A stretch of DNA of 64,000 nt from Gammaproteobacteria bacterium (GCA_027366635.1 DAHXNE010000017.1:43693-107692); one strand, 5' to 3'; counted from the first letter of the stretch, positions 1 through 9,024 are shown. Notes: a model not told the origin generated them from the letters alone. Program-made: numbers and translations.

Positions 1-3
1 GCC

Positions 4-1491
4 GTGGTGCGAACTGGATCGCGATTTACGACCCTGGCTGTGCTTGCCGCGAGCGCACTGGCCTGGGCGGCTCCGGCGGCGGCACATCTGGCGCTTACGC
101 CGTGCGAGCTGCGCTCGAGCGGCGATCTAATGCTGGTCAAGGCCGAGTGCGGCCGGCTGCCGGTGCTGGAGAATCCGGCCGATCCGCGCGGCCGGCGGAT
201 CGATCTGGCCGTGGCCGTGGTGCCGGCGGTGCGCACCGTGCCGCGACCCGATCCGCTGTTCATCCTGGCCGGTGGCCCCGGAGAGGCCGCCACCACGTTC
301 TATGCGAGCGTCGCGCCCGCCTTCGCCGTGATTCATCGCGACCGCGACATCGTGCTGGTCGATCAGCGCGGTACCGGGGGTTCGAACCCGCTCGATTGCC
401 CACAGAGCCGGCGCGGCCGGCACGCTGACGCGGGGCCGCCGACTCGCGCGCAGATCGTCACGGCCACTGAGCAGTGTCTGCGCCTGCTGCGTAAGCACGC
501 CCACGTACGCGATTACACCACCGATCTGGCCGTGGGCGATCTGAACCGCGTGCGTATCGCGCTCGGGTACCGCAAGATCGATCTGTATGGCTCATCTTAT
601 GGCACCGTGGTCGCGCAGGAGTACCTGCGGCGCTTCCCGCGCCACGTGCGCAGCATGATTCTCGACGGCGTGGTGCCGCCGCAGGTGCCGATCGGCGCGC
701 TGAGCGCGCTCAGCGCACAGCGCGCCATCGACCGCATTTTCGCCGAGTGCGACGCCGCGACCGATTGCCGGGCCCGCTTCGGCAATCCGCTCGTCACCTA
801 CCGCCATGTCAGGGCCACGCTCGCGGCGCATCCGGTCGAGGTGACCGTGCCGGATCCGACCCGCGGAACGCCGGTCGCGTTGCGCCTGGGCACCTACCAA
901 CTCGGGCAGGTGCTGCGGCTGGCCAGCTATACCCCGGCGCTCGCGGCGCTCCTGCCGCTCGATCTGCAGGCCGCGGCAGCCGGAAATTACCGGCCGCTGG
1001 CCGGGCAATACCTGTTCATCGACCGGGTGTACAGCCACGCCATCGCCGTGGGCATGAACAATACCGTGGTCTGTTCCGAGGACGAGCCTTTCTATCATGT
1101 CACCGCGCGGCAGCGCGCCGCGATGCGCCGAACTTTTCTCGGCACAGCGCCGCTACAGGAGCTGACAACGGTCTGCAAACTCTGGCCGAAAGGGCCGGTA
1201 GCCGCTGACTTTCACGCTCCGCTACACTCGGATGTGCCCGTGCTGCTACTTTCGGGCGGCAATGATCCGATTACCCCGCCGCGGTATGCGCGGCTGGTCG
1301 CGCGAGGCTATCCGCACAGCCTCAGTGTCGTGGTGCCGGACGGCGGCCACGGTCAGTTGATGGATCCTTGCATGGACAAGGTGATGGCGCAATTCGTGCG
1401 GCGCGCCTCGGTGGTGGGACTGAATGTGGCGTGCGTTCATGCGGTGCGTCCCATGCCTTTTTTCCTGACTCTCAATGGGCCCGGGCCGTGA
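4..1491 (+). CDS. Secreted alpha/beta hydrolase (TAP-like peptidase family)
   Basis: A 495-residue protein with a signal peptide (hydrophobic core about residues 10-27, Ala-rich cleavage region) and an alpha/beta-hydrolase fold with a TAP-like C-terminal region. The likely triad is Ser198 in GSSYG, Asp421 in GGNDP and His449 in GGHGQ; the GGPGE motif near residue 90 fits the oxyanion loop of this family. These enzymes are usually exported peptidases or esterases; the substrate cannot be told from sequence. Two adjacent GTG codons (4 and 7) could start it, and because the window begins just upstream a longer start cannot be excluded, though the signal peptide looks complete. It ends 13 bases before the ABC ATPase gene. 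Confidence 0.8.
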   Translation: MVRTGSRFTTLAVLAASALAWAAPAAAHLALTPCELRSSGDLMLVKAECGRLPVLENPADPRGRRIDLAVAVVPAVRTVPRPDPLFILAGGPGEAATTFYASVAPAFAVIHRDRDIVLVDQRGTGGSNPLDCPQSRRGRHADAGPPTRAQIVTATEQCLRLLRKHAHVRDYTTDLAVGDLNRVRIALGYRKIDLYGSSYGTVVAQEYLRRFPRHVRSMILDGVVPPQVPIGALSALSAQRAIDRIFAECDAATDCRARFGNPLVTYRHVRATLAAHPVEVTVPDPTRGTPVALRLGTYQLGQVLRLASYTPALAALLPLDLQAAAAGNYRPLAGQYLFIDRVYSHAIAVGMNNTVVCSEDEPFYHVTARQRAAMRRTFLGTAPLQELTTVCKLWPKGPVAADFHAPLHSDVPVLLLSGGNDPITPPRYARLVARGYPHSLSVVVPDGGHGQLMDPCMDKVMAQFVRRASVVGLNVACVHAVRPMPFFLTLNGPGP

Positions 1492-1504
1492 ACGCCACGC
1501 CGGC

Positions 1505-2242
1505 ATGATCGAGGCCCGCGCACTCAGCAAGCGCTTCGGCGCGCTCACCGCGATCGACGGCGTGTCGCTGCGGGCGGCCGATGGCAGCATCACCGGGCTG
1601 CTCGGGCCGAACGGCGCGGGCAAGTCGACCACGTTGCGTATCCTGTACACCGTGTTGAGGCCTGACGGCGGGGAAGCGTGGATCGACGGCACAAGCGTCC
1701 TCGCCCAGCCGCTCGAGGCGCGCCGGCGCATGGGGGTGCTTCCGCATGGCGCCGGAGTGTATCCGAACCTGACGGCGCGCGAGAACATCGAGTACTTCGG
1801 GGCACTGCACGGACTGTCACGCGCCGTGTGCCGTTCGCGCGCGGCGCAACTCATCGCGCGGCTGGAGATGGCGTCGTTCGCCGATCGTCCGGCCAAGGGG
1901 TTTTCTCAGGGCGAGCGTGTCAAGACCGCGCTCGCGCGCGCGCTGGTGCATCAGCCGCGTAACGTGCTGCTCGATGAGCCGACCAACGGGCTGGATGTCA
2001 TGGCCGTGCGCACGTTGCGCCGGCTGCTCGGCGAGCTGCGCGACGAGGGCCGCTGCATCTTGTTCTCGAGCCACGTCATGCCGGAAGTGGCTGCGCTATG
2101 CGATCACGTGATCGTCATTGCCGGCGGCAGGGTCGTCGTCCAAGCCGGGCTCGAGGAGCTCAAGGCGCGCGCCGGCACGGCCTCGCTCGAGGAGGCGTTC
2201 GTGCGGTTGATCGATCCGGACGGCGCGGGGGACGGTCCGTGA
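1505..2242 (+). CDS. ABC transporter ATP-binding protein, NatA-like
   Basis: ATPase subunit of an ABC-2 exporter. Visible motifs are Walker A GPNGAGKST (about residues 35-43), a variant signature FSQGERVK (about 133-140) and Walker B LLDEPTNGLD (about 155-164), followed by an H-loop in SSHVMPE. At 245 residues it has the length of NatA/CcmA-type ATPases. I chose the ATG at 1505 because MIEARALSKRFG aligns with the usual N-terminus; an in-frame ATG at 1475 would overlap the preceding gene. Its TGA overlaps the GTG of the permease gene, so the two subunits are translationally coupled. NatAB was first described as a sodium exporter, but related pairs move many substrates; the substrate here is unknown. 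Confidence 0.85.
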   Translation: MIEARALSKRFGALTAIDGVSLRAADGSITGLLGPNGAGKSTTLRILYTVLRPDGGEAWIDGTSVLAQPLEARRRMGVLPHGAGVYPNLTARENIEYFGALHGLSRAVCRSRAAQLIARLEMASFADRPAKGFSQGERVKTALARALVHQPRNVLLDEPTNGLDVMAVRTLRRLLGELRDEGRCILFSSHVMPEVAALCDHVIVIAGGRVVVQAGLEELKARAGTASLEEAFVRLIDPDGAGDGP

Positions 2243-3414
2243 AGTCGATCTGGCTCGTCTTGCGCAAGGAGTTGCGCGAGACGCTGCGCGACCGACGCTC
2301 CCTGTTCACGACGCTCGTCGTCGGGCCGCTGTTGATGCCGGCGCTGATCGGCACGGTCATCTTCATGGCCATCCGCCATGGCGGCGCGGTCCATACCGGA
2401 CCGATCACGCTCACCGTCGCCCACGCCGAGCGTGCGCCGCGGCTGCTGGACTTCCTGCGGCAATACCAGGTGCGCGTCCGGCCAGTCAATGCCGATCGCG
2501 CCCGCGCGCGCCGTATGCTCGAGCGGCAGCAGGGTCCGTTGCTTTACGTGCCGCGCGACTTCGGTGCGCGACTGGCGGCCGGCAAGCCAGCCCCGCTGCG
2601 CCTCTACGCCAACGAATCCAACCGCAGCGTGCAGGGCAAGGTCGAGCGCCTGAGCAGCTTGATCGGGCTCTACGGCGGGACGATCGCGCGGCTGCGCCTG
2701 GTGGCCCGCGGACTCGACCCGCAGCTGCTTGCGCCCATCGCGCTGCACCCGATCGACACCTCGACGCCGCAGAGCCGGGCGGCGCTGACGCTCGGGATGT
2801 TGAGCTACGCCATTGTGTTCACGATGTTGATGAGCGGGCTGTACATCGCGATCGACACCACCGCCGGGGAGCGCGAGCGCGGCTCGCTCGAACCGCTGCT
2901 GACGGTGCCGGTCGAGCGCGAGCACTTGGTGTACGGCAAGATGCTGGCCGCGTGTGTCATGATGCTCGTATCGCTGATTCTCACGGTGGCGGCGTTCGCC
3001 GTGACCCTGCGGCACATAGGACTGGCCCGGCTCGGCATGAGCGCAAACTTCGGGCCCGGCGTCGCGGCCGGTATCGTGTTCGGCTGTCTGCCGCTGATTC
3101 CCGCCGGCGCGGCCCTGATGACCCTGGTGGCTTCCTACACGCGCAGCTACCGTGAGGCACAGACCTACGTGGGGCTGGTGCTGCTGGTGCCCACGCTACC
3201 GCTCATTTTCGCGAGCATTCTGGGGTTGCAGCCGCGCGCGGCGCTGATGGCGGTGCCCTCGCTCAGCCAACATTTCATCATCATGAGTCTGCTGCGCGGA
3301 CAGCCCCTGCCGGGCGGCTATGTGGCGATTTCCGCGGCCGTGAGCCTGGCGCTGGGGGCTGTGCTGGTGTATCTCGCCGGCCGTCTGTACCGGCGAGAGC
3401 GCCTGCTCGGCTGA
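2239..3414 (+). CDS. ABC-2 type permease, NatB-like
   Basis: Membrane subunit partnering the preceding ATPase. The 391-residue protein has one N-terminal membrane segment (about residues 20-45), a large extracytoplasmic domain (about 50-180), and about five C-terminal segments from residue 190 on, the ABC-2/NatB architecture. The motif TAGERERGSLEPLLTVPV in the cytoplasmic loop after the second segment is typical. The start is the GTG at 2239, which overlaps the TGA of the ATPase gene (GTGA); longer in-frame starts lie inside that gene and are unlikely. Probably exports ions or small molecules; substrate not predictable. Confidence 0.85.
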   Translation: MKSIWLVLRKELRETLRDRRSLFTTLVVGPLLMPALIGTVIFMAIRHGGAVHTGPITLTVAHAERAPRLLDFLRQYQVRVRPVNADRARARRMLERQQGPLLYVPRDFGARLAAGKPAPLRLYANESNRSVQGKVERLSSLIGLYGGTIARLRLVARGLDPQLLAPIALHPIDTSTPQSRAALTLGMLSYAIVFTMLMSGLYIAIDTTAGERERGSLEPLLTVPVEREHLVYGKMLAACVMMLVSLILTVAAFAVTLRHIGLARLGMSANFGPGVAAGIVFGCLPLIPAGAALMTLVASYTRSYREAQTYVGLVLLVPTLPLIFASILGLQPRAALMAVPSLSQHFIIMSLLRGQPLPGGYVAISAAVSLALGAVLVYLAGRLYRRERLLG

Positions 3415-3441
3415 ATGCATCGACTGAAAGGAGGCCGAACG

Positions 3442-4155
3442 ATGAAGCGTCTGATCCCACTGGTCCTTGTCGTTGTGCCGGCAGTCGCCTGGGCGAGCAC
3501 CGGTGCGCCCGTCCGGCCGCTGACAACTCTGCGCGTCGCGGCGGAGGCGACCGCCTCGCAATTGCCTGACCGGGTATACCTGGATGTGGGCGTCAAGACC
3601 GAATCGCGCCACCCCCGAGCCGCCGCAACCCGCAATGCGGACGTCACCTCCAGTGTGCTTGCGGCTGTGCGGCGCGCCGCGGGTCCCGGCACGGTGCTGA
3701 CGACGTCCAATTACTCGGTCGTACCGCAGTATCGATACTCCAACGCCGGCCGCCCGCCGACACTCACGGGCTACGAGGTGAGTAACGTCGTGCGGATTCG
3801 TCTGAATGATCTGAAGCGTGTCGCGGCTGTGATTGATGCAGCGGCCGCAGCGGGCGCCAACCTTCAGCTAAACCTTCACTTTGGGTTACGTGACCCGCAG
3901 GCCGCCCGCCTGCGTGCGCTGGCTCGCGCGGCACGGCGGGCGCGCGCGGCGGCGCGTGCGCTTGCCGCAGCGCTCGGGCTGCGGATCGTGCGCATCGCGT
4001 CCGTTCGAGAGACGGGCGCCATGGTTCCCCCAAGCCCAAGCCCGCGATTCGACCAGCAAGCGGTTCGCATGCAGCCCAGGTCGACGCCCATTGAGTGGGG
4101 CGCCATTCACGTAACGGCCGGCGTCAGTCTGAAAGTGGTGGCCGCGCCTCGGTAG
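3442..4155 (+). CDS. SIMPL (DUF541) domain protein, exported
   Basis: A 237-residue protein with an N-terminal signal peptide (MKRLIPLVLVVVPAVAWAS) and a SIMPL/DUF541 domain covering most of the rest. The domain is recognisable from the TSNYSVVPQY segment, the GYEVSNVVRI segment and the C-terminal VTAGVSLKVV strand. Family members lie in the periplasm or outer envelope and some form ring oligomers; a general function is not settled. The ATG at 3442 follows a strong AGGAGG and is preferred over an upstream in-frame ATG at 3415. It follows the permease gene by 27 bases and may be in the same transcript. An Ala/Arg-rich helix (about residues 150-185) is conspicuous. Confidence 0.75.
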   Translation: MKRLIPLVLVVVPAVAWASTGAPVRPLTTLRVAAEATASQLPDRVYLDVGVKTESRHPRAAATRNADVTSSVLAAVRRAAGPGTVLTTSNYSVVPQYRYSNAGRPPTLTGYEVSNVVRIRLNDLKRVAAVIDAAAAAGANLQLNLHFGLRDPQAARLRALARAARRARAAARALAAALGLRIVRIASVRETGAMVPPSPSPRFDQQAVRMQPRSTPIEWGAIHVTAGVSLKVVAAPR

Positions 4156-4220
4156 GGGTACCCTCGGGGCAATATGAACCCACCGCTGGCACGCAGCGGC
4201 GTGCCCGAGAGGAGGCGGAA

Positions 4221-4649
4221 ATGACCACGGTAAGTCACCTGCTCGCCAGCAAGAAATCAGAACTCTTCACGATCGGATCGGATGTGCCCGTGCTCGAAGC
4301 CGTGCGCACGATGGCAGAGCACGGCGTCGGCGCGCTGCTGGTGATGCGCGGCGATGCGCTGGCCGGCATCGTCTCGGAGCGCGATTATGCGCGCAAGGTT
4401 GTGCTACTCGGGCGTGCCTCGGCCGACACCCCGGTCGCGCAGATCATGAGCTCGCCCGTGGTGACCGTTTCACCCGACACCAATGTGCAGCGTTGCATGG
4501 TCTTGATGACGGAGCGGCGTATCCGCCACCTGCCGGTGGTGGAGAGCGGCCGCGTGATCGGCGTGGTCTCCATCGGCGATCTGGTCAAGTCGCTCATCCA
4601 GGAACAGCAGCGGACCATCGAGCAGCTCGAGAGCTACATTCACGGCTAG
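4221..4649 (+). CDS. CBS-domain pair protein
   Basis: A 142-residue protein consisting almost only of two CBS domains (about residues 8-62 and 72-130) and a short C-terminal helix. The repeated MxxHxVGALLVM and ERRIRHLPVVE segments followed by GIVSERD and GVVSIGD are diagnostic. Stand-alone CBS pairs bind adenine nucleotides or similar ligands and act as cytoplasmic sensors of energy state. No catalytic domain is attached, so the partner is unknown. The ATG at 4221 is preceded by GAGAGGAGG at good spacing. The 65-base gap from the SIMPL gene leaves room for its own promoter. Confidence 0.85.
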   Translation: MTTVSHLLASKKSELFTIGSDVPVLEAVRTMAEHGVGALLVMRGDALAGIVSERDYARKVVLLGRASADTPVAQIMSSPVVTVSPDTNVQRCMVLMTERRIRHLPVVESGRVIGVVSIGDLVKSLIQEQQRTIEQLESYIHG

Positions 4650-4699
4650 CACGCGCGAGCGTGGTGCGCCGCGACAGCGCTGAGCCCCGACCGGTCGCC

Positions 4700-6217
4700 T
4701 CACGCGCCGAGAAACATCCGGTAGGCCGGATTGACCGTCTCGTCCGCGTACTCGTAATGCAGCGCGTTCAGATGCTGCAGGAATTCGCCGCGCTCGGCGC
4801 TCGGCACCTGGATGCCCGCCAGGACCCGGCCGTAGTCCGTGCCCTGGTTGCGATAATGGAACAGGCTGATGTTCCAACGTGAGCCGATGGCGTCGAGGAA
4901 CCGCAACAGCGCGCCCGGGCGCTCGGGAAACTCGAAACGGTACAGCAGCTCATCGCGCAGGCCGCGGGCGCGGCCGCCGATCATGTAGCGCACGTGCAGC
5001 TTGGCCGTTTCGTTCTCGCTCATGTCGGTGACGGTATAGCCGCCGCCGCAAAGGGCGTGGATGACTTCATCCTTCTCGCTGCGGCCATGCGCGAGTCCGA
5101 AGCTGACGAACACGTGCGCGACGTCGCCGCTTTCGTAGCGATAGTTGAATTCAGTGATGCTGCGCCGGCCGAGGAGCTGGCAAAACTGCCGGAAGCTCCC
5201 GGGCCGCTCGGGAATGGTAACCGCGAGCAGCGCTTCGCGCTCCCCGCCGAGATCGGCGCGCTCCGCCACGTGCCGCAGCCGATCGAAATTGATGTTGGCG
5301 CCGCTGTTGATGGCCGCCAGCCGCTTGCCGTGCCAGTGCTCGCGGGCGACCACCTTCTTCAGGCCCGCGACCGCGAGTGCCCCGGCCGGCTCGACGATCG
5401 AGCGCGTATCCTCGAATACATCCTGGATGGCGGCGCAGATCTCGTCGTTGTCGAGCAGCACGACCTCGTCGACATACTGCCGACACAGCGCGAAGGTCTC
5501 CTCGCCCACACGCTTGACGGCCACGCCGTCGGCGAAGATCCCGACTCTCTCGAGTGTTACGCGCTGTCCGGCCTTCAGCGACTCATACATGCATGCGGCG
5601 TCTTGCGGTTCCACGCCCACGATCCGAATGCCTGGGTAGAGATACTTCAGGTAGACGGACATTCCGGCAATGAGACCGCCGCCGCCGACTGGCACGAACA
5701 CCGCGTCCAAATGCCCACCAGTCTGGCGCGCCAGTTCCACGGCGATCGTGCCCTGGCCCGCGATCACGTCGGGATCGTCGAATGGGTGGACGAACACCAT
5801 GTTGCGCTCGCGGGCCAGCACGAGCGCGTGCTCGAACGCCGAATCGTAATCGTCGCCGTGCAGCACCACCTCGCCGCCGAGGTCGTCGACCGCCTGAGTC
5901 TTGATCCGGGGGGTCGTCTGCGGCATCACGATCACGGCCTTGATCTGGCGCCGACGCGCCGCGAGCGCCACGCCCTGGGCGTGGTTGCCGGCCGAGGCGC
6001 ATACCACGCCGCGGCTGGCCGCCGTGGCCGATAGCTTCGCGATGCGGTTGTATGCCCCGCGCAGCTTGAAGGAGAACACCGGCTGGAGATCCTCGCGCTT
6101 CAGCAGCACCTGATTGTCGATGCGACGCGACAGGCGCGGCGCGGGGTCCAGGGGCGATTCGATGGCGACGTCGTAGACGCGCGCCTTGAGGATCTGCTCG
6201 ATGTAGGGGCTGACCAT
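4700..6217 (-). CDS. ilvA: Threonine dehydratase, biosynthetic
   Basis: Converts L-threonine to 2-oxobutanoate, the first step of isoleucine synthesis, in the cytoplasm. The 505 residues comprise a PLP-dependent fold-type II catalytic domain (about 1-320) with the PLP lysine Lys51 in SFKLRGAYN and the phosphate-binding GGGGL near residue 180, then two ACT-like regulatory domains (about 330-415 and 425-500; PGSFRQFCQLLG and PGALLRFLDAIG). The two-domain tail is the isoleucine-feedback form rather than the short catabolic form. Its ATG lies 6 bases after the stop of the degenerate hydrolase gene, indicating co-transcription. ilvB and ilvH, which act later in the pathway, lie 4-6 kb away. Confidence 0.95.
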   Translation of the reverse strand: MVSPYIEQILKARVYDVAIESPLDPAPRLSRRIDNQVLLKREDLQPVFSFKLRGAYNRIAKLSATAASRGVVCASAGNHAQGVALAARRRQIKAVIVMPQTTPRIKTQAVDDLGGEVVLHGDDYDSAFEHALVLARERNMVFVHPFDDPDVIAGQGTIAVELARQTGGHLDAVFVPVGGGGLIAGMSVYLKYLYPGIRIVGVEPQDAACMYESLKAGQRVTLERVGIFADGVAVKRVGEETFALCRQYVDEVVLLDNDEICAAIQDVFEDTRSIVEPAGALAVAGLKKVVAREHWHGKRLAAINSGANINFDRLRHVAERADLGGEREALLAVTIPERPGSFRQFCQLLGRRSITEFNYRYESGDVAHVFVSFGLAHGRSEKDEVIHALCGGGYTVTDMSENETAKLHVRYMIGGRARGLRDELLYRFEFPERPGALLRFLDAIGSRWNISLFHYRNQGTDYGRVLAGIQVPSAERGEFLQHLNALHYEYADETVNPAYRMFLGA

Positions 6218-6223
6218 GAGTGC

Positions 6224-7036
6224 TCAGGCGTTGAGGAAGTCCTGGATGGCGGCGGCGATCGACTGCGGTGCGGATTCGAACAGCGCCACGCCGCCGGGCA
6301 GCGGTCGGCGCGAGCGCGCGGGCAGATCCTCGATCAGCGCGCCGAAGCCACGCGGCCACTCGCTGGAGTGCAGCAGGAGCAGCGGCTGCACGATCTGACG
6401 TAGCCGCTCGCGCAGCGGATATTCCCGCTCAGCGGCGGCCGCGGCGGCGGCCTGCGCGCCATTGAGCAAGCGCTCGGCGCAGGCGGCAAAGGCACTTGCG
6501 AGCGGCGCGCCGGGGCCGCAGTCCGCGCGCGCGCCGGCCCAGGCATGCAGGACGTAGGCCTCGGCTAGACTGGGCGATTGTGGCCGGTCGCCCGTATCGG
6601 CGCTGGCTAGTGCGGCGATGACCACGCGCCTGACGGCGGGTCGCGTTGCGGCGAGTTCCAGGGCGACCAGGGCGCCGAAGCCGCAGCCGATGACGTCGAT
6701 CTGGCGCAGGCGCATCATGTCGATGAAATCCCCGATCGCTGCGGCGTGCTCGGCGACCGACAGGGGCGTCGGCGCGTCCGAGGCGCCGAATCCCGGCAGG
6801 TCAGGAGCGAACGCCGAGCGGTTTTCGCCTAACCGGGACAGCACGCCGGCGAACATGCGGGCCGAGAACGGCGCGGCATGCAGCGCCAGCACTGGTGTGC
6901 CCTCCTCGAAGCCGCCGCCGGCCGGTATTGCCTGATGAACGTGCAATTGACCGTAGCGGCACTCGAAATAGCCGCGTCTGATGCGTGCCGCCGCGAGGGC
7001 GGCTGGCTGAGGCGGAGTCATCGTACGTTTTGCCAT
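6224..7036 (-). CDS. Alpha/beta-hydrolase fold protein with degenerate active site
   Basis: A 270-residue single-domain alpha/beta hydrolase without signal peptide. The nucleophile elbow reads VIGCGFGALVAL where active enzymes have G-x-S-x-G, so the serine position is glycine. The acid-loop region reads LLLLHSSEWPRG with no Asp at the usual site, and the C-terminal histidine segment reads LPGGVALFESAP with no His. All three triad positions therefore look lost although the fold is intact, suggesting a binding, scaffolding or regulatory role. I chose the ATG at 7036; another in-frame ATG lies at 7021 and a longer upstream reading lacks homology-like content. It is the first gene of an apparent two-gene operon with ilvA. 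Confidence 0.7.
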   Translation of the reverse strand: MAKRTMTPPQPAALAAARIRRGYFECRYGQLHVHQAIPAGGGFEEGTPVLALHAAPFSARMFAGVLSRLGENRSAFAPDLPGFGASDAPTPLSVAEHAAAIGDFIDMMRLRQIDVIGCGFGALVALELAATRPAVRRVVIAALASADTGDRPQSPSLAEAYVLHAWAGARADCGPGAPLASAFAACAERLLNGAQAAAAAAAEREYPLRERLRQIVQPLLLLHSSEWPRGFGALIEDLPARSRRPLPGGVALFESAPQSIAAAIQDFLNA

Positions 7037-7602
7037 AGTGTAAGTCCCAATTGTGCCCGAGGCGGCAACCATGATTAAGCTATTTCGATAGCCATAAAAA
7101 CCGTGCGAGGTTGTTCCGGCGCTCGGGGTCTGTAAAGTCATCGCAGCACGCAACGATGGGTTCAACGTCGGGCAAACTGGTCGTGCTCGAGTCCGGTTCG
7201 AGGGAGACGTGCGTGTCTGACGGCTGGGTCGTGTTGGCGCTGCATGCCGGGTAGTCGCCAATGCCCACCGCGCTCGGTCGGCTTGAGCCACTGCGGATGA
7301 GCGCCTGCTTCGCGCTGAAACGCACCGGGACGTGAGCGACCCCGACGGTTTAAATCGCCGCGCAGTGGGGTGGCCGCCGGCAGGTGCGGTTTCACCCAGG
7401 CCTTGCGTCGGCTCACCAAGCTGTACATAAGATCAGCTCTATAAAGGCCTCTACCGCCCAGAGAGTGGGACGTAAAGCGCGTGGAGCGGATCCGTGACGC
7501 CGCCCGGCCCAGCCGAGCGAGGCAAGTCCGACCGCAAAGAAGCGCGAACCGGATGGAAGGTCGCGGGACCGAGGTCAGGTGTGTGCTGTCAGGAGCAACT
7601 CA
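7037..7602. other. Intergenic stretch without recognised gene
   Basis: This 566-base stretch precedes the ilvA operon on the minus strand. No reading frame has recognisable protein content, and the few small frames look like chance. It should hold the promoter for the hydrolase-ilvA pair. Around 7450-7490 there is a short resemblance to a GEMM riboswitch (GTGGGACGTAAAGC), but the rest of that motif is absent. Confidence 0.4.
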
Positions 7603-7719
7603 ATGCAGGGCCAAGCCTGGGCTCTAATGAAGGATGCACTTGCCTGGTGCGCAGCCAGCCGGCTGACCTGCCGCGAAGGTATCGTCGAGCGCTTCGGCAA
7701 CCGGCTGATCAAAGCCTGA
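7603..7719 (+). CDS. Possible 38-residue small protein
   Basis: A short frame beginning MQGQAWALMKDALAWCAASR and ending FGNRLIKA. It has a good ribosome-binding site, AGGAG at 7591-7595, seven bases before the ATG. Its last 11 bases overlap the 3' end of the opposite-strand VOC/H1-tail gene. It is not recognised and may be chance; the RBS is the only positive evidence. It contains two Cys residues and is mildly basic and amphipathic. Confidence 0.25.
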   Translation: MQGQAWALMKDALAWCAASRLTCREGIVERFGNRLIKA

Positions 7720-8905
7720 GGAGCCCCCGACGCGCCCTGGCGCGAGCGCGGCGGATCGTGGCCTTCGCTTTACCGGCCGGCCGTTTGCCGCCGGGACGTT
7801 TGTTGACGGCCGTCTTGTGTGCCGTGGATCCGCGGCTTGTCGGTTTGGCGGCGTGCTGTTTACGGGCCGGGCGGCGCTTGGCGGCCGATTTGCGCGTAGC
7901 GGACCGGCGCTCGGCCGCCCGGGCGATCGGTCTGGCGGTGCTGCGTTTGCTGGGAGTCTTGGTCCGCGCTGCCGTTGTGCGGCGCGCGGCTTTCTTGGCG
8001 GGAGCCTTCCGGACGGATGATTTTCCGGCCGTGCCCGCCGACTTTTTCGCCGGCGCGGTCGTGGTCGGAGCCTTCCGTGGGCGCGCAGGCCGCCGGCTAC
8101 GGGTGGCAAGCGGGGTCGTGCCCGCCCCCGGTGCGGCGCTGGACCGCTCGTGCAGCGCGATGGCACCGCCCTGCGGATCTAGAATGTGCGCGACGCGGTC
8201 CCCGCCTGGCACGACATGCGGCTCGAGCGCGACGCGGCCACCGTATGCTCTGACTGCCGTGATCGTCTCGTCCAGGGATCGCACCTGCACGTAGCTCAGC
8301 CAATGAGGTGGCTTGGAGGGATCCTGCATGACATACATGCCGCCGATCGGCATGCCGGCGTGCTCGATGACCTGATACCGGCCGCCGGCGCCCATCTCGT
8401 GCACCGGCCCGCGGGTCCAGCCGAACAGTTGCGCATAGAATGCGAGCGCGCCCTGCGGGTCGAGCGTGGCGAGTTCGTGCCAGGAGAAATGCCCGGCGGG
8501 CTCGGTCTGCGCGCCTCCCGGCGTGGGCATCGCCGGTGCGAATACCGCAAACGCCGCGCCCTGGGGATCGGACAGCACAGCGAAGCGTCCGATACCGGGG
8601 ATGTCGGTCGGGGCTTTGAGGAGTTTGCCGCCGAGCCGCTGAGCCGCCTCGGCGGTCGCGTCGACGTCGGAGGCGCCGAGGTAAACCAGCCAGTTCGGCG
8701 GCGTGCGCTGCTCGCGCGCCGCATCGGGCTGGCGCATCAGTCCCGCGACGCTCCATCGACCGCTCAGGCACAGCGTATAGCCTGGTACGGTGGAGTCCTC
8801 GCTGCTCCAGGGCAACACGCGGGCGTAGAAGTTCACCGCACCCTGAGTGTTCGGCGTCATTAACTCGTGCCAGATGAACTTGCCTCGAATGTCGGTTTGA
8901 TTCAT
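7709..8905 (-). CDS. Double VOC (glyoxalase-like) protein with histone-H1-like tail
   Basis: A 398-residue protein. Residues about 5-125 and 137-252 are two VOC/glyoxalase-fold repeats (FIWHELMTPNTQGAVNFY and FSWHELATLDPQGALAFY), the arrangement of the COG3324 family. From about residue 262 the protein is a 137-residue tail of Lys, Arg, Ala, Pro, Ser and Thr with almost no acidic residues and recurring PAKKAA-like units, resembling bacterial histone-H1-like tails such as AlgP. Such tails bind DNA or RNA non-specifically. One uninterrupted frame encodes both parts. The ATG at 8905 follows GGGGAGCC. The VOC ligand is unknown. Joining a metabolite-binding fold to a chromatin-like tail is unusual. 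Confidence 0.75.
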   Translation of the reverse strand: MNQTDIRGKFIWHELMTPNTQGAVNFYARVLPWSSEDSTVPGYTLCLSGRWSVAGLMRQPDAAREQRTPPNWLVYLGASDVDATAEAAQRLGGKLLKAPTDIPGIGRFAVLSDPQGAAFAVFAPAMPTPGGAQTEPAGHFSWHELATLDPQGALAFYAQLFGWTRGPVHEMGAGGRYQVIEHAGMPIGGMYVMQDPSKPPHWLSYVQVRSLDETITAVRAYGGRVALEPHVVPGGDRVAHILDPQGGAIALHERSSAAPGAGTTPLATRSRRPARPRKAPTTTAPAKKSAGTAGKSSVRKAPAKKAARRTTAARTKTPSKRSTARPIARAAERRSATRKSAAKRRPARKQHAAKPTSRGSTAHKTAVNKRPGGKRPAGKAKATIRRARARARRGLLRL

Positions 8906-9024
8906 GGCCGGCTCCCCGTGGGTAAATCGAGCTGTGTCGCGGTTGGTGTGATTGAGCGGCACTGGTAACGGCGGCATTGTGCGCCGACACGCGCCGTACT
9001 TCCAGGTTGGTCTCGCCGTCAGAG

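Noticed and set aside
4994..6034. 346-codon plus-strand frame across ilvA
   Set aside because: It is the antisense of ilvA; His/Asp-rich translation with no recognisable domain.
7445..7495. Second GEMM riboswitch
   Set aside because: Only GTGGGACGTAAAGC resembles the motif; the GGGCAAACC element and the GNRA-capped hairpin are missing.
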